NCBI GenBank assembly: GCA_004009845.1
Contig: RMBW01000289.1
Location: 1 to 14,762, forward strand
From: Davidsoniella eucalypti
Taxonomy: Eukaryota > Ascomycota > Sordariomycetes > Microascales > Ceratocystidaceae
Length of the DNA: 14,762 bases
Direction: 5' to 3'
Shown: one piece after another, positions 1-6,394 of the stretch
Position numbering within the stretch: position 1 is the first letter of the stretch
Layout of the letters: every line of letters begins with the position of its first letter
Position numbers and translations under genes: made by a program
Notes under the pieces: model-generated
Told to the model about the DNA's origin: nothing
Databases searched by the model: none
The model's input: only the letters and a program-made list of their open reading frames with translations

Positions 1-181
1 TGTAAGAGACTAAGGCCTAGTAAGGTTAGCCAAGGCATTCCTTGTCAGTACTAGAATCGGCTATAAGTAGGGACCTATTCCCGCCGATTATTAGTCTTAG
101 TTTCTCTTTCTCCTTCATCGGTCTCAATCGAACTACTCTTTTACGACCAGTTTTCATTGCAACTCCTCGTATATCGTCTCA
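1..181 (+). repeat. 5' LTR of element A
   Basis: 181-bp LTR, TGTAAGAGAC at the start and ATCGTCTCA at the end. It matches 6214-6394 at 179 of 181 positions, and it matches the LTRs at 8578 and 11134 with similar identity. It differs from all the other copies at 136 (C instead of T) and 158 (T instead of C), so both changes are private to this LTR. A U3 inverted repeat CAAGG-catt-CCTTG lies at 31-44. Confidence 0.97.
62..117 (+). promoter_or_regulatory. LTR promoter: TATA box, pyrimidine tract and inferred transcription start
   Basis: TATAAG at 62-67 is followed by a long CT-rich run (101-115) and then CA at 116-117. A pyrimidine tract just before the start site is common in filamentous fungal promoters. 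I place the start at A117 because an RNA beginning there has a 5' end complementary to the primer-binding site at 184-194. U3 would then be 1-116 and R-U5 117-181. The TATA box and downstream pattern recur in the copies at 6275, 8639 and 11195. The start site is inferred, not seen. Confidence 0.6.
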
Positions 182-183
182 TT

Positions 184-194
184 TTGAGACCGAT
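184..194 (+). promoter_or_regulatory. Self-priming primer-binding site of element A
   Basis: TTGAGACCGAT starts two bases after the LTR and is the exact reverse complement of ATCGGTCTCAA at 117-127 inside the same LTR. In Tf1 the first 11 bases of the mRNA anneal to the primer site next to the LTR and prime reverse transcription without a tRNA. Length, place and complementarity fit that scheme. I do not recognise a usual tRNA 3'-end match here. The same pair occurs in copies D, B and C. Confidence 0.78.
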
Positions 195-211
195 AACTTC
201 TTTATCTTGTC

Positions 212-440
212 CAAGCATCCGCTTGCCCCTTTGTCCGAGCATCTGCTCGCTGTATTTACTTCTGTCCAAGCCGTCTGCTTGCCCTCTATTCTGTCCAAGC
301 CGTCCGCTTGCCCTCTCTTCTGTCCAAACCGTCCGCTTGCTTTCCCCTTTGTCCAAACACCGTCTCTGTTTGCCCCTATCTTGTCCAGACTCTGCCTAAA
401 CAGTCTGCCCCTTGTCCAAGCCTTCCTCCTACAAGGCTTG
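212..440 (+). repeat. Leader array of eight small hairpins (29-31-nt period), element A
   Basis: Eight units, each opening with TGTCC or close to it and closing with TGCC or similar. Most fold as a 5- or 6-bp stem: 212-225, 236-249, 267-281, 296-310, 325-339 (one mismatch), 354-372, 386-407 and 417-440. Stems change in pairs: CAAGC/GCTTG, CGAGC/GCTCG, CAAAC/GTTTG, CAGACT/AGTCTG and CAAGCC/GGCTTG. Loops vary in sequence and in length from 4 to 12 bases. The array lies between the primer site and the gag start, in a leader with no ATG. Roles in RNA packaging, translation or dimerisation are possible, and the sequence does not decide between them. Confidence 0.8.
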
Positions 441-483
441 CCCCTACCAGTCCGCTTGCTACCCCTTGCGCTTCTAAGTCACT

Positions 484-2211
484 ATGTCTGACTTCACCTT
501 CCTGGTTCTGGTCATCCTGGCCTCCCTGAACTGCGCCGCCCTCGTTGGTTACTATGAAGCCTTCTGTATTGTTAAGCAGAAACTAGCCCTGGCTCGTGTC
601 CACCTCCTAGACCCCAGCCAGGAGCCCCCTGAGGGTTACACGCTGTCGGCCGTAGGCCTACCCGAGGATCGACCCTGGAGTAGACCCGGCTGGTGTTACC
701 TTGCCCTCTTTAAACGCAAGGAACGCGCGCGCCTCGCTGCCACCCTAGGATTCTGCCCTGCCTCCCGTGATATCCTTAGTCACAGCCAGCACTTCCACAG
801 CCACCTAGGCCACCTCTCTTTCACCAGCGGCTTTGTCGGCCACGTCCACATCGGCCAAGCTCGTACGCGTCAGGAACGCGTTGCTCGAACCTCGCTCCGT
901 CCTTCCCTCCTCAAGTCACCTTTCATGGGCCTGCCTCGCACCCCCACGCGAACCCGCTCTAAAGCCAAGGAGACCACGGAGCAGCTCATCTCTACCGAAA
1001 CTACGCACGCACGCACATTAAGCAGAGTAACCACCTCACGCAACCCGCTGCCCGCAGATGATGACGACGCCAGTGATAACCCTTCGGACACTTCTGACTT
1101 AGCCCGCCTCGCTGAGAGCATGAGACCACGCGACACGTACCCTGAATCAGATCGTGGCCGCCAACCCTCCCGCGAAGCTGACCGTCTGGACTCTCTACAA
1201 GATGACATGGTAGAAATGAAGTCCATGATGAACCGTCTTGGTCAAATGCTGTTTGCTAAGGAACAACGCGAACCCACGGCTCCCTCGCTACCACCTGCAC
1301 CTGTTTCCCAGCCACTACCTGCCTCCTCCAACCAAGCCCTACCTCGCCAAGTCCAACCACTGCTCAACGAATTTAGTGGCCTACACTCGGACTACGAGAT
1401 TTGGAGAAGGCTAGCTACGAACAAAATGATGATCGATGGTGCCGCTTTGGGCAACGACATCTCGCGGGCGGTATACCTGTACAGCCGCTTAGGTGCAACC
1501 ACACAGGCCAAGCTAAACGTTTTCTTCGACTCCATTTGCCAACGTTCCAGACCCTACGACTTACTGCTGGAAAAGCTCGACGATATGTTCCGGTCGCGCG
1601 AACGACTCACTAACGCTCGCATCGCCTTCTACAAGTCCGCTCAGGGAGATCGTGAAACCTTCAAGGCCTTCCACCTCCGATTCGAGACCCTAGCCATGGA
1701 AGCCGGCATTCACGACGACACCACGTTGATCGACATCCTACGTTCTGCCATGCGTGACGATTTGGTTGAACGCACCGGATGGGCTTGGGAGTCCAACTCA
1801 TACCACGCCATCATTGACAGCCTCTTGAAGCACTTCGACCGCCCCACTGGTAAGCGCCGCATCGTTGAGTCCACCCCTAAGCCCGAGCACACCAAGTCGA
1901 GTAACTGGAGAGAGCGGCCTGACCAACAGACCCGTCGGGAGAACCGCCCTCAGCTTGCTGCCCGCTCAGACAGACCAAAACTGTCCGAGTCGGAACGACA
2001 CCGGTTAATGCGCGAAAACGCATGCTTTATCTGTGGGCTCAAGGATCACATCGCACGCCGTTGCCCCCAGCGCTCTTCCCAGCCAGGCCCCTCCAACAAT
2101 CAGCTGTCTATCAACGCCATACGCACTGTAATGCGTGAGGAAATCGCGAAGTATGACGAACGGGCCATGGATCGTGTGCTACCTCCCCTGACAACACCAC
2201 TACGACGGTAG
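484..2211 (+). CDS. gag: Gag polyprotein of element A (C-terminal tail frameshifted)
   Basis: Structural protein that would form the particle and bind the element RNA; 575 residues as read. The start is the first ATG after the LTR, in context CACTATGTC, conserved in copies B, C and D. Residues 4-22 are strongly hydrophobic and are followed by K31 and K33, which looks like a membrane segment and is odd for a Gag. Residues 68-114 hold a patch conserved with D (PGWCYL, then LFKRKERARLA, then a His cluster). A Pro/Ser/Arg-rich linker, a short helix-forming stretch (about 232-262) and the capsid region (about 293-456) follow. A CCHC knuckle sits at C514, C517, H522 and C527. At 2185-2188 the C-run has four bases where copy B has five, so the frame ends at 2211 instead of at the TAG at 2274-2276. 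The tail between is conserved mostly by synonymous change between A and C, which argues it is normally translated. Confidence 0.9.
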   Translation: MSDFTFLVLVILASLNCAALVGYYEAFCIVKQKLALARVHLLDPSQEPPEGYTLSAVGLPEDRPWSRPGWCYLALFKRKERARLAATLGFCPASRDILSHSQHFHSHLGHLSFTSGFVGHVHIGQARTRQERVARTSLRPSLLKSPFMGLPRTPTRTRSKAKETTEQLISTETTHARTLSRVTTSRNPLPADDDDASDNPSDTSDLARLAESMRPRDTYPESDRGRQPSREADRLDSLQDDMVEMKSMMNRLGQMLFAKEQREPTAPSLPPAPVSQPLPASSNQALPRQVQPLLNEFSGLHSDYEIWRRLATNKMMIDGAALGNDISRAVYLYSRLGATTQAKLNVFFDSICQRSRPYDLLLEKLDDMFRSRERLTNARIAFYKSAQGDRETFKAFHLRFETLAMEAGIHDDTTLIDILRSAMRDDLVERTGWAWESNSYHAIIDSLLKHFDRPTGKRRIVESTPKPEHTKSSNWRERPDQQTRRENRPQLAARSDRPKLSESERHRLMRENACFICGLKDHIARRCPQRSSQPGPSNNQLSINAIRTVMREEIAKYDERAMDRVLPPLTTPLRR

Positions 2212-2263
2212 CCAAGGTCGACTCTAAGGTAGCGGAGAACGGGTCGGAATACGACCTAATTGA

Positions 2264-2539
2264 ACTGGATTTTTAGGTGGTCAGGACAAGTCGCGCCCTG
2301 ACCAGGAGGATACGAAGATAGGGGAAGAGATAGTTAGAACTCAGATGGGAGCTAAAGGTTTATACTTAGATTTGTCTATTAATGAACTTTCGACTAAAGC
2401 TCTCGTCGACAGTGGCTGCCTCTGCCTCGCCGTCGTCCCTCCGCGCCTACTCCCCTACGCTACCCAGACCCAGCCTATCGAGCCTCGCAAGGTCTCCCTC
2501 GCCTCCTCCCAGTCCGACCCCCGGTCATCACCCAGATAG
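2264..2539 (+). pseudogene. pro: N-terminal half of the aspartic protease of element A, split by a frameshift
   Basis: This is the start of the pro-pol frame. It is open from just after a TGA at 2261-2263, runs through GGATTTTTAGG where gag ends, and is in the -1 phase relative to the gag tail. The retropepsin active-site triplet DSG (in ALVDSGC) has its Asp codon at 2408-2410. An in-frame ATG at 2345 could start a separate product, but the frame is open upstream of it in copies A, B and C, so fusion to Gag by -1 frameshifting is at least as likely. The C-run at 2518-2522 has five bases against six in copy B. This throws the reading into a stop at 2537-2539 and separates DSG from the second protease motif. 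Confidence 0.75.
2267..2278 (+). promoter_or_regulatory. Candidate -1 frameshift site at the gag/pro overlap, element A
   Basis: The gag tail frame reads GAT TTT TAG. The protease frame reads GGA TTT TTA GGT one base earlier. A Phe tRNA on TTT (2271-2273) can move back one base onto TTT (2270-2272) when the stop codon TAG enters, joining gag to pro-pol. It is not a classic X-XXY-YYZ heptamer in the gag frame. The same 12-base core is present in copies B (10842) and C (13410). Confidence 0.5.
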
Positions 2540-5500
2540 CACAGTTTACGCTACATCTACCTGACCACCACGAGGACATTTGGGCCTACGTCGTCCCCGG
2601 CCAAACCGAAGACCTGATACTCGGTCAACGCTGGCTCATCAACCACGATGTACACCTGCACCCTCGTTCGGGACAGATTGAAGTTACTACAGCTGAGGAG
2701 TTAACACCTGAGGAATTCCACAAACTCTGCGACAACGACGACACTGCTGTTTACCGCATCACACTAGAAGATGTTAACAGAGCGTTGGAACAGAAAGAAC
2801 TGGAAAGACCACCCCTCCCAGAATGGTTAAGACCTGTTGCCTCTGCGTTCGAAGCCAAAGCCTCGAAGGACCTCCCGCCACACCGGCCTGGAGTAGACTT
2901 GAAAATCGAGCTGCTGGAAGGGAAGACATTACCTGTACAATCGTTGTATCCGCTGTCTCGCGCAGAACTATTGGTAATGCAGAAGACATTGACCGAACTG
3001 TTGTCTACAAGATGGATAAAGGACACAAAGTCTGAAGTGGGCTCTCCAGTGCTATTTGTAAAGAAACCTGGAGGTGGAATTCGTTTCTGCGTAGACTACC
3101 GCGCAGTCAACGCTATTTCCAAAAAGGACTCATACCCCTTACCCCTTATCCACGACACCCTTCGGCAAATTTCGGAAGCCAAGTGGGTGTCCAAGGTCGA
3201 TGTCATTGCTGCCTTCCATCGCATTCGTATCGCCCCTGGCTACGAGGAGTTAACCGCATTTCGGACTCCCCTAGGGGCCTTTGAATGGAACGTTATCCCT
3301 TTCGGTTTGACTAATGCCCCTGCTGCGTTCCAGCGTTACATCAATTCGGTCCTTCGGAAATGGCTAGGCATCAGCTGCAGCGCCTACATTGACGATGTGG
3401 ACATCTACTCCAGTGGTACTGAGGAAGAGCACAGGAAGTTAGTGCTCGAAATTGTCCACGCGCTCGATCTCGCCGGCCTACAACTCGACCTCCGCAAGTG
3501 CCAGTTCCTAGCTAAGGAAATCAAGTTCCTCGGCTTCATTGTTGGCCCAGGTATTGGCATCAAGGCAGACCCTGAGAAAACCCTTGCGATCCGCAACTGG
3601 AATTCTCCCACAACTTTGAAAGGTTTACGTGGATTCATCGGCTTTGTCAACTTCTATCGAGACTTTGTACCTCGACTGTCTGAAATGATAGCGCCGATGG
3701 TAGGGTTAACCAAGAAGGATACCCCCTTTGTTTGGTCTGACGCATGTGCGCACGCTTTCGCCGAGGTTAAGAGAGCCTTCCTCACTCCCCCTGTTCTGAC
3801 CCCCTTTGACCCGCTGAGAGAAACGGTATTGACCGCAGACTCTTCCGGTTACGCCCTGGGAGCAGAGTTGTCTCAGCGAGGAGACGATGGTCTCATGCAC
3901 CCCATTGCTTTTCTCTCACGCAAGCTTACACCCCCCGAAGCCAATTACCCCATTCATGATAAGGAGATGTTGGCTATCTACTGGTCCATTCGAGAATGGC
4001 GCCATTTCCTCCTAGGGGTTGACTTCGTGGTGTGGACTGACCACCGGAACTTGGAATACTTTCAGACCAAGAGAACGTTGGCTGAGAGACAGCGCCGCTG
4101 GGGATATGAGCTTTCGGACTTTAGTTTCTGCCTACGCCACCGCCCAGGTATTGAGCAAGTTGTGCCAGACGCCCTGTCTAGAAGGGACCAGGATATGCCA
4201 GCCAACGAAAGTGACGACAGGCTGGCTAGTCGCTTCCACCAACTCCTCGAGAAGAGTGAGTCAAGCAACGACCTGGTGGTAATCGGCGCAGTTTGGGCCC
4301 AGGAGCCTGACAAGGACGCGCCGACTGACGACAAGGCGACTAAGGAAGCTGTGACCTCCCCCTTCGCGGACCCCGAGATGACTAGCCTATGGAACCAAGC
4401 TCTGACCCAATGCAACCGTTGGTGGTTAGCTCGTAAACTAGTACGAGAAGGAGCTCGCTCATTCCCAGCCGACTGGGGTTTGCAATGGCAAATGAGCGAG
4501 TGCAAGCTAGACTCTGAAGGTAGACTACGCTGGCGTGATAGACTTTGGGTCCCTCACCACGAACCCCTGAGGACCAGAATCATCCAGCAAATTCACGACT
4601 CTACCCTCGCAGGCCACCCCGGCAGAGCAATCACCCGTGACTTAGTGTCGCGCGAATATGCCTGGCCTGGTCTGACCAACGATGTCCGTCAGTTCGTATC
4701 GAATTGCTCGTCTTGCGGAAAAAGCAAGATTTGGCGAGAGCAGAAGCGCGGCCTGCTGAAACCCCTACCAGTACCATCCAGACCTTGGTCTGAATTAGCT
4801 ATGGACTTTATCGGCCCGTTACCCCCTTCTGCTGGTTGCACCTCCATTCTAGGGGTCACTGATCGTCTGTCTAAATCACAGATTCTGATTCCTATGAAGG
4901 CTATCACCGCACAAGCCACCGCCGAAGCCCTGCTGATCCACGTCTTTTCTCACCACGGTTTCCCCCTTGCCATCGTTTCCGATAGAGGGCCCCAATTTGC
5001 GCAGTTATTTTGGGGCGAAGTATGCCGTCGCTTTGGGATCCAGCGTCGCCTGTCCACAGCGTTCCATCCTCAGACGGATGGCAGCCAAGAACGCAGTAAT
5101 CAGGAGATTGAAACGTACCTTCGCAATTTCTGTTCCTTCGCTCAGGACGACTGGGCCTCCTTGCTGCCTCAAGCACAACTCGCCTTGAACAACAGGATCT
5201 CTTCCGCTACGGGTCTCTCACCGTTCTTCATGACCCACGGGTTTAACGTCGACATTATCGAACCATCTGTACAAGGTCCCCCTGCCTCCGACAAGTCTCC
5301 TGTCTGTGGTGCCCAGGAATGGTTGTCCAAACTAAGCAACGCAACACAATTCGCGATCGTAGCTATGGCCGCCACCCAAGAGCACCAGGAAACTAGCGCT
5401 AACCGTCTCCGTCAACCATCTGAGAGCTTCAGAGTGGGAGACAAGGTCTACCTCAACACGAAGAACTTGACCACGGAGAGACCGTCCAAAAAGTTAGACT

Positions 5501-5976
5501 GGTTGGCCAGACTATACACAGTCCTAGAGGTTACAGGCACCCACAACGTACGATTGAACGTGCCCACAGGCATCCATCCTGTTTTCCACGTAAGCCTAAT
5601 CCGCCGAGCTCCCAACAACCCCTTACCCTCGCAGGAAGTACCTGATGATGAGCCCGCGGCTATCACGGCTAGGGAAGCACTGGAAGACGACTCTGTGGAA
5701 ACAGGCGAGTACAGAGTGGAAGCAATCGTCAAGCAACGTACCCGCCATGGACACACGCAAGCCTTGGTCAAATGGAAAGGTTACCAAGATGCTACCTGGG
5801 AACCATTGGAACACGTGAAGGACACTGCAGCATGGTTGGTCTTCACGGAGAAGACGAAAAAGAATTGGAACGTGACCCTCCAATCCCTTTACACTGCCTG
5901 GTTGCTACCAGAGGATGGCCCCGAGAAGGACCATGGTACGAGTATGGACACACGCAGTCCACTGATGGTAGGCTAA
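2521..5976 (+). CDS. pol: Pol of element A: protease C-terminus, reverse transcriptase, RNase H, integrase, chromodomain
   Basis: Open without a stop from the C-run near 2521 to TAA at 5974-5976. In order: the second protease motif LILGQRW (2614-2634); reverse transcriptase (about 3000-3560) with the catalytic YIDD at 3385-3396; RNase H (about 3820-4180) with acidic residues at 3838, 3964, 4039 and 4168; integrase with a zinc-binding pair H-x6-H (4594, 4615) and C-x2-C (4705, 4714). The integrase catalytic triad has Asp at 4804, Asp at 4981 and Glu at 5089, giving D-x58-D-x35-E. The region after the core keeps the usual VGDKVYL start and HPVFHVSLIR end, but the GPY/F motif is degenerate. A chromodomain (5707-5865, with EYRVEAI, VKWKGY and TWEP) closes the protein and is expected to steer integration to methylated histone H3. 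No ATG is needed if it is made by frameshift from gag. The separate status of 2521 as a start is only an effect of the C-tract break. Confidence 0.93.
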   Translation, partial: PVITQIAQFTLHLPDHHEDIWAYVVPGQTEDLILGQRWLINHDVHLHPRSGQIEVTTAEELTPEEFHKLCDNDDTAVYRITLEDVNRALEQKELERPPLPEWLRPVASAFEAKASKDLPPHRPGVDLKIELLEGKTLPVQSLYPLSRAELLVMQKTLTELLSTRWIKDTKSEVGSPVLFVKKPGGGIRFCVDYRAVNAISKKDSYPLPLIHDTLRQISEAKWVSKVDVIAAFHRIRIAPGYEELTAFRTPLGAFEWNVIPFGLTNAPAAFQRYINSVLRKWLGISCSAYIDDVDIYSSGTEEEHRKLVLEIVHALDLAGLQLDLRKCQFLAKEIKFLGFIVGPGIGIKADPEKTLAIRNWNSPTTLKGLRGFIGFVNFYRDFVPRLSEMIAPMVGLTKKDTPFVWSDACAHAFAEVKRAFLTPPVLTPFDPLRETVLTADSSGYALGAELSQRGDDGLMHPIAFLSRKLTPPEANYPIHDKEMLAIYWSIREWRHFLLGVDFVVWTDHRNLEYFQTKRTLAERQRRWGYELSDFSFCLRHRPGIEQVVPDALSRRDQDMPANESDDRLASRFHQLLEKSESSNDLVVIGAVWAQEPDKDAPTDDKATKEAVTSPFADPEMTSLWNQALTQCNRWWLARKLVREGARSFPADWGLQWQMSECKLDSEGRLRWRDRLWVPHHEPLRTRIIQQIHDSTLAGHPGRAITRDLVSREYAWPGLTNDVRQFVSNCSSCGKSKIWREQKRGLLKPLPVPSRPWSELAMDFIGPLPPSAGCTSILGVTDRLSKSQILIPMKAITAQATAEALLIHVFSHHGFPLAIVSDRGPQFAQLFWGEVCRRFGIQRRLSTAFHPQTDGSQERSNQEIETYLRNFCSFAQDDWASLLPQAQLALNNRISSATGLSPFFMTHGFNVDIIEPSVQGPPASDKSPVCGAQEWLSKLSNATQFAIVAMAATQEHQETSANRLRQPSESFRVGDKVYLNTKNLTTERPSKKLDWLARLYTVLEVTGTHNVRLNVPTGIHPVFHVSLIRRAPNNPLPSQEVPDDEPAAITAREALEDDSVETGEYRVEAIVKQRTRHGHTQALVKWKGYQDATWEPLEHVKDTAAWLVFTEKTKKNWNVTLQSLYTAWLLPEDGPEKDHGTSMDTRSPLMVG
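5707..5865 (+). other. Chromodomain at the integrase C-terminus
   Basis: The stretch runs from EYRVEAIV through LVKWKGY to ATWEPLEHV, with an acidic/aromatic opening, a central KWKGY and a WEP box. It keeps the aromatic residues expected for a methyl-lysine cage (Y at 5710, W at 5773, W at 5797). In chromoviruses this module binds heterochromatin marks and biases insertion. That fits the element's surroundings, which are other retroelements. Confidence 0.85.
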
Positions 5977-6213
5977 GGCAGCAATATTGGCTGCACCACC
6001 TTGGTCACCTGCACACCCGAGCGTCTGCAGGATAAGATTGCTGACCTATTTTGGAGTTATTTCTGTTTCTGGAGTTATTTCTGTTTTTGGATATCGAGTA
6101 CCAAGGTACTATACGGTTTTAAGTTTGTATACACCATGCTACAGGGGTGCTTTTTTTGTATGTTTAAGACGTAAAATTAGTGTAATTTTTCTGCCGATGG
6201 GGGGGGAGACTAT
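5977..6213 (+). other. 3' untranslated region of element A with an 18-bp tandem repeat
   Basis: No coding sequence is recognisable. It holds two adjacent copies of an 18-base unit beginning TGGAGTTATTTCTG (6052-6069 and 6070-6087), differing at the last base. A small hairpin AGTACC-aa-GGTACT lies at 6097-6110. The base composition is T-rich compared with the genes. The polypurine tract ends the region. Confidence 0.7.
6196..6213 (+). promoter_or_regulatory. Polypurine tract before the 3' LTR
   Basis: GATGGGGGGGGAGA, including eight G in a row at 6199-6206, is followed by CTAT and then the LTR at 6214. This is the expected place for the RNase H-resistant primer of plus-strand DNA synthesis. 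The four-base gap before the LTR is slightly unusual. Confidence 0.75.
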
Positions 6214-6394
6214 TGTAAGAGACTAAGGCCTAGTAAGGTTAGCCAAGGCATTCCTTGTCAGTACTAGAATCGGCTATAAGTAGGGACCTATTCCCGCCGA
6301 TTATTAGTCTTAGTTTCTCTTTCTCCTTCATCGGTCTCAATCGAACTATTCTTTTACGACCAGTTTTCATCGCAACTCCTCGTATATCGTCTCA
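6214..6394 (+). repeat. 3' LTR of element A
   Basis: 181 bp, identical to the 5' LTR of element B at 8578-8758 and two bases different from A's own 5' LTR. Flanking GCTAT (6395-6399) is the predicted right-hand target duplication. Read on the minus strand, the LTR ends the interrupted Gag X frame after a few codons. Confidence 0.96.

Larger units (their letters stand above)
1..6394 (+). mobile_element. Element A: near-complete Tf1/sushi-like chromovirus LTR retrotransposon
   Basis: A 6394-bp Ty3/Gypsy element with both LTRs, in the order LTR, self-primer site, hairpin leader, gag, protease, RT, RNase H, integrase, chromodomain, polypurine tract, LTR. The two 181-bp LTRs begin TG and end CA and differ at only two bases (136/6349 and 158/6371), so the insertion is young. 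The expected 5-bp target duplication on the right is GCTAT (6395-6399). Its partner lies left of the window and cannot be seen. The pol frame is open for about 3.4 kb, but the protease and the gag tail each carry a one-base C-tract loss relative to copy B. Whether those breaks are real or sequencing errors decides if this copy could be autonomous. Domain order and chromodomain place it among chromoviruses; the finer Tf1/sushi placement rests on the self-priming inference. Confidence 0.96.

Noticed and set aside
182..200. A tRNA-type primer-binding site
   Set aside because: I could not match the bases after the LTR to a usual tRNA 3' end, and an exact self-complement in the LTR explains them better. 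A search of the host tRNA set would settle it.
42..491. A 149-codon open frame across the LTR and leader, and similar frames at 8619 and 11175
   Set aside because: It starts from TTG and not ATG, crosses the LTR promoter and the hairpin array, and is open because the C/T-rich repeat lacks stops. No domain is recognisable.
870..1226. Minus-strand open frames inside gag, repeated at 9452 and 12012
   Set aside because: They recur only because gag recurs. They are antisense shadows of a strongly coding frame with no independent sign of use.
2785..2787. Base 2785 as the start of pol
   Set aside because: It is a TTG inside a longer open frame. The same frame is open and coding for the protease end back to about 2521.
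4062..4505. A 147-codon minus-strand frame inside pol
   Set aside because: It lies antisense to the conserved RNase H and the start of integrase; its sequence looks like no known family.
5977..6213. An env-like third gene after pol
   Set aside because: The region is only 237 bases, T-rich, and has no frame with a membrane protein pattern; it is untranslated sequence with the polypurine tract.
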